Source: Alphaproteobacteria bacterium (GTDB taxonomy: Bacteria; Pseudomonadota; Alphaproteobacteria; Sphingomonadales; Emcibacteraceae). From it: a stretch of 8,385 bases of DNA. The notes under the pieces are model-generated. The model made no database searches. It saw only the letters and a list, made by a program, of their open reading frames with translations, and had not been told where the DNA came from. Positions 1 to 6,302 of the stretch are shown here, in pieces. Where the stretch lies: contig JAUILB010000111.1 of assembly GCA_030432815.1 (NCBI GenBank), positions 1 to 8,385 on the forward strand, in the 5' to 3' direction. Positions within the stretch are counted from its first letter, which is position 1. Each line of letters starts with the position of its first letter. The position numbers were made by a program, and so were the translations under genes.

Positions 1-1
1 T

Positions 2-868
2 CCGAACCTGCTGGTCATCGCCTTTATGAAAGAAAATTATGATATTGAGGTAAGTTTTCTATCCTGGATGATGTTTGGTATCCCGGCCACGATTATCATG
101 CTGCCAATCGCATGCTATGTGCTAACCAAACTTGCACATCCGTTTGATCTTTCGGAAAATTCGGTCGCGCATGATATTCTGCAGCAGAAACTCGATGATA
201 TGGGCCCAATCAGTGTGCCGGAAAAACGCATGGCAATGGCTTTTGCTTTTGTAGCGTTTATGTGGGTGTTCAGAACCCCCATTCAAAATAATCTTGGTAT
301 GATGTCTTGGCTTAGCGATGCGCTCATTGCTATTGGCGGCGCAATATTAATGTTTATGATACCTTCAGGGTCGGATGATCCGAAAAATGCGAAGCTGCTT
401 GACTGGGAAACAGCAAATACATTGCCCTGGGGCGTACTGTTGCTCTTTGGCGGCGGCTTAAGCCTTGCAGCCGCCGTAAAGACAACAGGGCTTGCTGTCT
501 GGATTGGAAGCGAAATGGGTGTCATCGGAACATTGGATTTAATTTTCATTGTCCTTATTCTGACAACACTAGTTGTATTCCTCACAGAACTGACAAGCAA
601 TACAGCAACCGTGGCAACATTGCTTCCTATTCTTGGCGCACTTGCCGTTGCAACCGGCATTGATCCCATGATGTTGTTTGTACCGGTTGCCATATCTGCA
701 AGCTGCGCGTTTATGTTGCCCGTTGCGACCGGGCCCAATGCAGTGGTTTTTTCAAGCGGGCAGGTTACAATTCCCCAAATGGCTACTGCCGGATTTAAAG
801 TAAATCTGTTTGCAATCTTTGCCGTAACGGCAGTCAGTTATTCACTGGTACCGATTATTTTCGGATAA
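2..868 (+). CDS. SLC13/DASS family sodium-coupled anion transporter, C-terminal part (5' end outside window)
   Basis: This is the C-terminal 288 residues of an inner-membrane symporter for dicarboxylates, sulfate or a related anion. The reading frame is open to the window edge and enters at Pro-Asn, which matches the first conserved PN motif of the family, so the ATG at 26 is internal and not the start. Family marks are the W-G-V-L-L-L-F-G-G-G-L-S-L-A segment (about fragment residues 143-156) and the second Ser-Asn-Thr signature in E-L-T-S-N-T-A-T (SNT at fragment residues 199-201, bases 596-604). A second PN motif follows in V-A-T-G-P-N-A. These motifs form the sodium and substrate sites in characterised members such as VcINDY. 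Hydrophobic segments alternate through to the C-terminus, as expected. The substrate cannot be assigned, because dicarboxylate, sulfate and unknown-substrate members share these motifs. The gene ends 39 bases before mtaB with no visible terminator, so read-through is possible. Confidence 0.88.
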   Translation, partial: PNLLVIAFMKENYDIEVSFLSWMMFGIPATIIMLPIACYVLTKLAHPFDLSENSVAHDILQQKLDDMGPISVPEKRMAMAFAFVAFMWVFRTPIQNNLGMMSWLSDALIAIGGAILMFMIPSGSDDPKNAKLLDWETANTLPWGVLLLFGGGLSLAAAVKTTGLAVWIGSEMGVIGTLDLIFIVLILTTLVVFLTELTSNTATVATLLPILGALAVATGIDPMMLFVPVAISASCAFMLPVATGPNAVVFSSGQVTIPQMATAGFKVNLFAIFAVTAVSYSLVPIIFG

Positions 869-907
869 ATGTTGGCAATTCGCCAGAATCAGCGCATATA
901 GAAGCCT

Positions 908-2191
908 ATGACAGACAATAAAGCTAAAATAGTAACATTTGGTTGTCGCCTCAATACATATGAATCAGAGGTGATAAAGAATCATGCCTTGAGTGCAGGG
1001 CTTGAAAATACGGTTATTTTTAATACCTGTGCGGTTACAGCAGAAGCAACAAGACAAGCAAAACAATCCATCAGACGGACACGTCGGAAAAATCCCGACG
1101 CCAGTATCATCGTAACCGGATGTGCTGCGCAAATTAATCCGAAACAGTTTTCAGATATGGAAGAAGTCGATCATATTCTGGGAAATCAGGAAAAACTGAG
1201 TGCTGAAAGCTACCATGATTTTGGTATCTCAAAATCAGAACGTGTAGCCGTCAATGATATTATGTCGGTCAGGGAAACAGCCCCACAACTGATTGACGGA
1301 TACGAGGAAAGATCCCGTGCTTTCGTGCAGGTACAAAACGGCTGTGACCATCGCTGTACTTTTTGCATTATCCCTTTTGGCCGCGGTAACAGCCGTTCAG
1401 TTCCTGCTGGCGAAGTTGTCAACCAAATTAAGAGGCTGGTGGACAATGGCTATCAGGAGGTAATCATCACAGGTGTTGACATTACATCCTACGGCCCTGA
1501 CCTTCCAGGTAATCCGACCCTCGGTTCACTGTGCCAGAAAATCCTTAAAAATGTACCTGGCTTAAAAAGGCTGCGCCTTAGTTCGATTGATTCGATTGAA
1601 ACCGATGAAGCCCTTTTTGATATTATTACGGGTGACAGGCGGATGATGCCTCATTTACATCTATCCCTTCAGGCGGGCGATAATATGATTTTAAAACGTA
1701 TGAAACGCCGTCATACACGGGAAGATTCAATTGAATTTTGTAATCGAGTACTTGAAGCTCGGCCCGATGTGATTTTCGGTGCCGATATTATCACCGGATT
1801 TCCAACCGAAACGGAAGAAATGTTTCAAAATTCACTTGCCCTTGTTGATGATTGCAACCTTACCTATTTACACGTATTTCCATACTCGGAACGAGAAGGC
1901 ACCCCCGCCGCGCGCATGCCGCAGCTTGATAAGAATATACGCAAGGAACGGGCGGGACGATTACGTGCATTAGGTGAAACAAAAGTCGATCAGCTTTTTA
2001 AGTCAATGATTGGCAAACAGGCCAGCATTCTTGTTGAAAAGAAAATGAAGGATGAAAAGGCCGTGATCGGTCATAGCGAACATTTTGCGCCAGTAAAAAT
2101 GATGGGTGAAGCTGAAATCGGGCATATTGCAAATGCCACTGTCACAGGCTATCAAGATGGTATTCTGATTGCGGAACATATTCATGACTGA
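908..2191 (+). CDS. mtaB: tRNA (N6-threonylcarbamoyladenosine(37)-C2)-methylthiotransferase MtaB
   Basis: This is a radical-SAM methylthiotransferase that converts t6A to ms2t6A at position 37 of ANN-decoding tRNAs in the cytoplasm. The N-terminal MTTase domain carries the three cluster cysteines C13 (in FGCRLN), C41 (in NTCAVT) and C72 (in VTGCAAQ). The radical-SAM core has C146-x3-C150-x2-C153 (CDHRCTFC), which binds the SAM-cleaving 4Fe-4S cluster. A C-terminal TRAM-like RNA-binding region covers about residues 369-427. The NTCAVT motif, the short length (427 residues) and the FGCRLN start favour MtaB over MiaB or RimO, which are usually longer and differ around the first cysteine. The ATG at 908 has only a weak purine-rich site (GAAG) upstream, but it places the first conserved cysteine at the usual distance. 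The 3' end overlaps ftsY. The mtaB-ftsY adjacency is a recurring alphaproteobacterial arrangement (recalled, not checked). Confidence 0.95.
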   Translation: MTDNKAKIVTFGCRLNTYESEVIKNHALSAGLENTVIFNTCAVTAEATRQAKQSIRRTRRKNPDASIIVTGCAAQINPKQFSDMEEVDHILGNQEKLSAESYHDFGISKSERVAVNDIMSVRETAPQLIDGYEERSRAFVQVQNGCDHRCTFCIIPFGRGNSRSVPAGEVVNQIKRLVDNGYQEVIITGVDITSYGPDLPGNPTLGSLCQKILKNVPGLKRLRLSSIDSIETDEALFDIITGDRRMMPHLHLSLQAGDNMILKRMKRRHTREDSIEFCNRVLEARPDVIFGADIITGFPTETEEMFQNSLALVDDCNLTYLHVFPYSEREGTPAARMPQLDKNIRKERAGRLRALGETKVDQLFKSMIGKQASILVEKKMKDEKAVIGHSEHFAPVKMMGEAEIGHIANATVTGYQDGILIAEHIHD

Positions 2192-3125
2192 TAATGAAAA
2201 AAAACTAGGCTGGTTTGGCCGCCTTAAACAAGGTCTTAAAAAAAGCTCTTCTGCCCTTACAGAAGGGATTACCAGCATATTCACCAAAAAACGCCTTGAT
2301 GCGTCCACGCTTGAAGAACTGGAAGACCTGCTGATTATGGCCGATCTTGGTGTTGCCGTTAGCCGCCGGGTGTGTGACCGGCTTTCAAAAAACAGGTTCG
2401 ATAAATCCATTTCCGCTGAAGAAGTGCAGCAGGCGCTAGCCGAAGAAATTGGTGAAATCATGCAGGATGTGGCCGTACCGCTAACAGTTTCTGGTGATAA
2501 TAGACCACACGTAATTTTGATGGTTGGCGTAAATGGTGCGGGAAAAACTACAACCATCGGAAAACTTGCCAAACAATTTAAAAACCAGGGCAAGAGCGTG
2601 ATGCTCGCTGCCGGGGATACATTCCGCGCGGCTGCCATCGAACAGCTTCAAATCTGGGGCGAACGAAATGACGTTCCGGTTATAAGCGGTAAGGAAGGGT
2701 GCGATGCAGCCGGGCTTGCTTATGATGCCATTCAAAAAGCAAAAGAGACCGGTACAGATATTCTGATGATCGATACCGCAGGACGGTTACAGAATAAAAG
2801 TTATTTGATGGATGAGCTGAAAAAAATAATCCGCGTTATCAAAAAGTTTGATGATACAGCACCCCATGATACTGTGCTCATTCTGGATGCTACAACAGGA
2901 CAAAATGCAATCCTGCAGACAGAAGTTTTTCAGGAAATGGCCGGAATTTCAGGTATTATCATGACCAAGCTTGATGGTACAGCACGTGGCGGGGTTTTGG
3001 TTGCCTGTGCTGAAAAATTTAAAATCCCCATCCATGCCATCGGAGTTGGGGAAACAATTGACGATTTACAGCCATTTGATCCTAATGACTTTTCAAAAAT
3101 GCTGGTTGGTATAGAAACAGAGTAA
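2184..3125 (+). CDS. ftsY: Signal recognition particle receptor FtsY
   Basis: This SRP-type GTPase receives ribosome-nascent chain-SRP complexes at the inner membrane and hands them to SecYEG. With the start at ATG 2184 it has 313 residues. A short amphipathic basic N-terminus (LGWFGRLKQGLKK) is followed by the four-helix N domain (about 20-95). The NG GTPase domain shows all signatures: P-loop GVNGAGKTT (115-123), DTFRAAA (145-151), DTAGR (197-201), TKLDG (261-265) and a closing GVGE. There is no long acidic A domain like that of E. coli, which is normal for this group. The same frame is open upstream to a TTG at 2169. I prefer the ATG because it gives an 8-base overlap with mtaB rather than 23, and a GCGGAA site sits about 9 bases upstream. 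Translation is probably coupled to mtaB. Confidence 0.97.
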   Translation: MTDNEKKLGWFGRLKQGLKKSSSALTEGITSIFTKKRLDASTLEELEDLLIMADLGVAVSRRVCDRLSKNRFDKSISAEEVQQALAEEIGEIMQDVAVPLTVSGDNRPHVILMVGVNGAGKTTTIGKLAKQFKNQGKSVMLAAGDTFRAAAIEQLQIWGERNDVPVISGKEGCDAAGLAYDAIQKAKETGTDILMIDTAGRLQNKSYLMDELKKIIRVIKKFDDTAPHDTVLILDATTGQNAILQTEVFQEMAGISGIIMTKLDGTARGGVLVACAEKFKIPIHAIGVGETIDDLQPFDPNDFSKMLVGIETE

Positions 3126-3130
3126 AAGGG
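3124..3130 (+). promoter_or_regulatory. Ribosome binding site of yciB
   Basis: AAAAGGG lies 6 bases before the ATG at 3137 and overlaps the ftsY stop codon. It is one of the clearest Shine-Dalgarno sites in the window and fixes the yciB start. Initiation here by ribosomes finishing ftsY is plausible. Confidence 0.7.
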
Positions 3131-3136
3131 TATAAA

Positions 3137-3712
3137 ATGAACCAAATTATTAAACTGCTTATTGAACTTGGGCCTTTAGTTGTATTTTTCTATGCCAATA
3201 GTCATTTTTCAGATGAAAATGGTGTTGGTGGTCTGATCCCCGCGACCCAGGTATTCATGGTTGCCATGGCTATATCCATGGTTGCTTCGAAAATTTTGCT
3301 TAAAAAAATAGCCCTCATGTTATGGATTTCAGCCGGTCTTGTTGCCATTTTTGGCGGGCTTACCATCTATTTTGAAAGTGAAATTTTCATCAAAATCAAA
3401 CCAACAATTCTTTACACTTTATTTGCCATTACGCTTTTAGGCGGTTATTTTTTTGGCAAGCCATTTTTAAAAAACATCATGGAAGCCGGGATGCCACCGA
3501 TTGAAGAAATTGCGTGGATGAAAATGAGCCGAAATTGGGGATTATTCTTTATTGGCTGCGCTATACTCAATGAAATCTTATGGCGCAATCTTTCCAATGC
3601 TGATTGGATTTCTGCAAAAATATGGATATTTATGCCCCTTAGCTTCATATTCGCCTTTGCACAAATGCCCATTGTGCTCAAGCATCAGCTTGAAGAAGAA
3701 ACCGAAGATTAA
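3137..3712 (+). CDS. yciB: Inner membrane-spanning protein YciB (septation protein A family)
   Basis: This is a 191-residue polytopic inner-membrane protein. The YciB/IspA (IspZ) family has been linked to septation and cell-envelope integrity, but its biochemical activity is not established. It matches the family along its length: LLIELGPLVVFFYA near the N-terminus, FGGLTIYFESEIFIKIKPT (about 72-90), GKPFLK (107-112), W-x-x-M-S-R-N-W-G-L-F-F (127-138), NEILWR (145-150) and FAFAQ (172-176). About five hydrophobic segments are visible. The C-terminus is short and acidic (EEETED). Length is close to the family norm of about 180-200. It follows ftsY by 11 bases and is probably the last gene of the mtaB-ftsY-yciB transcript. 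Its stop codon overlaps the stop codon of the gene on the opposite strand, so any terminator must lie inside that gene. Confidence 0.93.
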   Translation: MNQIIKLLIELGPLVVFFYANSHFSDENGVGGLIPATQVFMVAMAISMVASKILLKKIALMLWISAGLVAIFGGLTIYFESEIFIKIKPTILYTLFAITLLGGYFFGKPFLKNIMEAGMPPIEEIAWMKMSRNWGLFFIGCAILNEILWRNLSNADWISAKIWIFMPLSFIFAFAQMPIVLKHQLEEETED

Positions 3713-4077
3713 ATTTTGATATCGATTATCTGACCAAGCCTTTCAAAGGTTGGCTGATTTGGTGCGAAAGATGAAGGTTGGAAACTTTCACGAAAATTTA
3801 AATTACGAGACTTCGCCTGTTCCTTATTAATATCTTCATTTTCCTGAAGTTTACTCAGATTTTTAAGGCGGATATCATCCTGAATTTTCCGTAGGGCATC
3901 GCGATTTTGCTGTATTAATTCTTCACGCTGACTATTTCGCGCCGCAACACGGGTATTGCGGTCTTCATCAATTTTCTTTTCCTGAAGTTGCTCACGTTGT
4001 GTTTGTTGCTGCTGCCTTGAAGCATCTAGCAAGGATGATAAAGAGACTAACGTCTGTGACTGTGAACCAATTTTCAT
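3709..4077 (-). CDS. Hypothetical glutamine-rich coiled-coil protein
   Basis: I do not recognise this gene. From the ATG at 4077 it encodes 122 residues with no Cys, His, Trp or Tyr and about 15% Gln. A short polar N-terminus (MKIGSQSQTLVSLSSLLDAS) leads into a strongly charged, probably helical stretch (about 21-90) rich in Q, R, E, K and D, including QQQQ at 22-25. A less charged tail ends in PTFERLGQIIDIKI, a compact hydrophobic end that may be the conserved part. There is no signal peptide or membrane segment. The frame opens at a TTG (4089), which would add four residues. I prefer the ATG, which has a weak GGTAA upstream. It lies 103 bases downstream of ccmI on the same strand, so it could be read through from the ccm operon or have its own promoter; I see no clear one. 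A long uninterrupted frame with biased composition supports a real gene. Confidence 0.6.
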   Translation of the reverse strand: MKIGSQSQTLVSLSSLLDASRQQQQTQREQLQEKKIDEDRNTRVAARNSQREELIQQNRDALRKIQDDIRLKNLSKLQENEDINKEQAKSRNLNFRESFQPSSFAPNQPTFERLGQIIDIKI

Positions 4078-4180
4078 AACATTTACCAATAGTTAAATCC
4101 CAATCCTACTTATTCAGGGATGGGTTTCAGACTTTCTGCCTGGTTGGAAAATGTCACTATTCTGCGACGTGATTCGCATT

Positions 4181-5317
4181 TTAAGGCATATTGGTTAATT
4201 TTTCCACTTCTTTTTGCAGCATATCTTTCTGTTCCACAGGTGCGTTATCGACAGCCGCCTGCATCGCGGCAATAGCATTATCCCGCTGACCAAGTACCAG
4301 ATAGGACCTGGATAATTGTATCCATCCCTGTATATTGGTCGGATTTTCTTCCTGTCTTGCAGCCAGCTGCGCGACCATTTGCCGGATCAGTTCCTGTTGT
4401 TCACCTTCAGACATATTCTGGATAATTTCGGCCTGCTCGCGGCTGATGGATGGGGCCCTGCCAGCAGGAAGGTTTACGGCAATATCAAGCTGATTGGCAG
4501 CCCTACCGATCCATTGATCAATGAGCGGTAATAGCGGATCCTGATCAGGAAGATCAGCCCTCACACTCATCCAGGTTTCATATGCAGTTTCAACTTCACC
4601 AGCCTGATAATCAGCAAGCCCCAGAAAATACCTGATGCCCGGATGATCAGGATTCATTACCGCCGCCTTATTCAGGATAATCTGTGCGGCAGGGGTCACC
4701 CGTTCATCAGCAGCCATAATCAGGCTTTCAGCATACATAAGCTGATATTCAAATTCATCTGGCTTTAAAATATGTGCCCGATAAAGCGCCTGGGCTGCTG
4801 ATTGGAAATTTCCCATATTCATTTCCAAGTTTGCAAGATATGCCCATCCTTCTGCTTCTTCCGGAAATTCATCCAACCGGTCTATTACGCGCTCTTTCAT
4901 GGTTTTTAGTTGCTCTATTTGCTCAGCTTGCTGACCTTCAAGCTCTGCAAACTGATCCAAGCTTTTTGGAAAATCCGGCATCGCCGGTGTCCCAACCAGA
5001 TAATAGAAATACCCTGAAAAAAGAATAATAAGACCAAGCAGAACCGTAATAACATGAGCAGGTTTTTCAATGCTCACTTCTTTTTGCTGTTCCCCCGCCG
5101 CTTTAAGCAGGCGGCGTTCAATTTCTATCCGGCTTCTTTTCGCTTCCGTTTCATCAATAAGGCCCTTTTCGATATCACCATCCAGTTCATGAAGCTGCGC
5201 TTTATAAACGGCAATATCAGGAGGAATATTTTCCTCTTCCTGACGAGCCCTTAAATAAGGGAATAAAATAAAGCCCAAAGCGATTAAAACAAGGATGATA
5301 AGAGCGACAATATACAT
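4181..5317 (-). CDS. ccmI: Cytochrome c maturation protein CcmI
   Basis: This apocytochrome c chaperone of the System I haem ligation complex binds the C-terminal helix of apocytochromes and presents them to CcmF/CcmH. It has 378 residues. A first membrane helix lies at about 3-22 (IVALIILVLIALGFILF). A charged cytoplasmic coiled-coil loop (about 24-85) contains the family-like pattern VYKAQLHELDGDIEKGLI. A second membrane helix lies at about 88-108. A periplasmic TPR domain follows, with repeats near 156-187, 188-224 and 226-257, and a further TPR-like unit at 328-362 (GWIQLSRSYLVLGQRDNAIAAM). The block at 289-330 (SREQAEIIQNMSEGEQQELI) is typical of alphaproteobacterial CcmI. Its ATG shares one base with the ccmH stop codon (TGATG) and has no strong binding site, so its translation probably depends on ccmH. 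It is the last recognisable ccm gene of the operon. Confidence 0.93.
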   Translation of the reverse strand: MYIVALIILVLIALGFILFPYLRARQEEENIPPDIAVYKAQLHELDGDIEKGLIDETEAKRSRIEIERRLLKAAGEQQKEVSIEKPAHVITVLLGLIILFSGYFYYLVGTPAMPDFPKSLDQFAELEGQQAEQIEQLKTMKERVIDRLDEFPEEAEGWAYLANLEMNMGNFQSAAQALYRAHILKPDEFEYQLMYAESLIMAADERVTPAAQIILNKAAVMNPDHPGIRYFLGLADYQAGEVETAYETWMSVRADLPDQDPLLPLIDQWIGRAANQLDIAVNLPAGRAPSISREQAEIIQNMSEGEQQELIRQMVAQLAARQEENPTNIQGWIQLSRSYLVLGQRDNAIAAMQAAVDNAPVEQKDMLQKEVEKLTNMP

Positions 5318-5784
5318 CAGCAGTCATCCGCTTCAGTGAGTAATTCTTTCAAACGGGCCTGTTCATCCCTACTAAGTGGTTCCGCCGTAGTAATGAATTT
5401 CTGTTTTTTAAGATTGCGGTAAACCACATAAAATCCAACCAGTAATAAAATTAACGGCGAAAACCAGAGAACAATTGTTGCTCCCTCAAAAGGCGGTTTT
5501 AAAAGTACCCAGTCTCCATAACGACTGGTCATGAAATCAAGAACCTGCTGGTCACTATCACCCAGTGTAATGCGTTCACGGACAATCATGCGCAGATCTT
5601 TTGCAAGTGCCGCGTTACTATCAACAATAGATTCGTTCTGACAGACCAAACATCTTAACTGCTTCATAATATCCTGCGCCCGTGCTTCCTGTGCCGGGTC
5701 AGTAAGCCGTCCTTCATCAACGCCAACAGCGAGCGCCGCCAAGCTCATTGCAAAAAAGCATATGAATGTAGCAATAATCCTCAT
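5317..5784 (-). CDS. ccmH: Cytochrome c maturation protein CcmH (CcmL/CycL type)
   Basis: This periplasm-facing, membrane-anchored thiol-disulfide protein works with CcmG to keep apocytochrome CXXCH motifs reduced for haem attachment and is part of the CcmF/H/I ligase. It has 155 residues. The signal peptide (about 1-19) is probably cleaved after ALA. The diagnostic LRCLVCQNESI motif carries redox cysteines C45 and C48. The conserved LAKDLRMIVRERI and MTSRYGDWVLLKPP segments follow. One C-terminal membrane helix lies at about 104-121 and the tail is cytoplasmic. It is the short form without the TPR domain, which here is encoded separately as ccmI. The ATG shares one base with the ccmG stop codon (TAATG). 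The protein ends in cysteine (DDC), which is unusual but outside the active domain. Confidence 0.96.
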   Translation of the reverse strand: MRIIATFICFFAMSLAALAVGVDEGRLTDPAQEARAQDIMKQLRCLVCQNESIVDSNAALAKDLRMIVRERITLGDSDQQVLDFMTSRYGDWVLLKPPFEGATIVLWFSPLILLLVGFYVVYRNLKKQKFITTAEPLSRDEQARLKELLTEADDC

Positions 5785-6302
5785 TAACGTGCACTTTCAA
5801 GAATTGGAATAAATTCATCTTCAAACTGCATTTCGAGAATCGGTCCAATATGCTTATATTTTATAATGCCGTTCTTAATGATATAGGTTTCCGGCATACC
5901 ATACACACCAAATTCGATACCGACGCGGCCATTTTCATCCGCACCCACCTGAGTGTAAGGGTTTCCCTGTTCTTCGAGAAATCTTGTTATATTCCGTGCT
6001 CTGTCCTTATAGGCAACACCGTAAATTTTATAACCACGGTTTTTAAGTTCCATTAAAAATGGATGCTCCACATAACAGGGAGCGCACCATGACGCAAAAA
6101 AGTTCATGATGATAACATCTTCTTCCGTAGCGAGAGTTTCTGATGAAAAAGACGCTGTATCACTGCCCACTTCGGTAAGTGCGAATTCAGGAACAGGGTC
6201 ATTGATCAGTTCCGACGGGATATTTGACGGGTTTAAACTTAATCCCACATAAAGCGCCAATGAAATGGCACAAAAAATAGCGAAAGGAATAAATTTATTC
6301 AT
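5784..6302 (-). CDS. ccmG: Thiol:disulfide interchange protein CcmG (DsbE)
   Basis: This is a membrane-tethered periplasmic thioredoxin that reduces CcmH and/or apocytochrome c cysteines during cytochrome c maturation. It has 172 residues. An uncleaved N-terminal anchor lies at about 4-22, followed by a thioredoxin fold with the active site W72-C73-A-P-C76 in NFFASWCAPCYVEHP. The segment GVAYKDRARNITRFL and a cis-proline loop GVYGMPETY (P137) follow. The acidic insertion near 99-111 and the VEHP sequence after the active site are typical of CcmG rather than general thioredoxins. The cis-Pro loop reads GMPETY where the usual form is GAPETF, a mild change. The ATG overlaps the ccmF stop by 4 bases (ATGA) and has the strongest Shine-Dalgarno site seen in this operon. 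Confidence 0.96.
   Translation of the reverse strand: MNKFIPFAIFCAISLALYVGLSLNPSNIPSELINDPVPEFALTEVGSDTASFSSETLATEEDVIIMNFFASWCAPCYVEHPFLMELKNRGYKIYGVAYKDRARNITRFLEEQGNPYTQVGADENGRVGIEFGVYGMPETYIIKNGIIKYKHIGPILEMQFEDEFIPILESAR

Noticed and set aside
283..738. A 151-residue open frame on the minus strand, opposite the transporter gene.
   Set aside because: It lies wholly antisense to a recognisable transporter, has Ser/Val/Ile-rich composition typical of a reverse-frame shadow, and shows no motif.
869..907. Short gap between the transporter gene and mtaB, checked for a terminator or promoter.
   Set aside because: No inverted repeat with a T-run and no clear -35/-10 pair is visible in the 39 bases.
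1582..1599. Perfect 9-base tandem duplication TTCGATTGA x2 in mtaB.
   Set aside because: It encodes S-I-D-S-I-E, which fits the conserved LSSIDS-type segment of the family, so it reflects coding constraint and not an insertion.
2003..2638. A 211-residue minus-strand open frame across the mtaB/ftsY junction.
   Set aside because: It covers the conserved FtsY P-loop region in antisense and has no recognisable domain; both plus-strand genes are certain.
4099..4124. Imperfect hairpin: CCCAATCC, a 10-base loop, then GGGATGGG, between ccmI and the hypothetical gene.
   Set aside because: The stem has a mismatch and a wobble on the plus strand, and two mismatches on the minus strand, where a ccmI terminator would be needed. 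Neither strand has a proper T-run. It is too weak to call a terminator.
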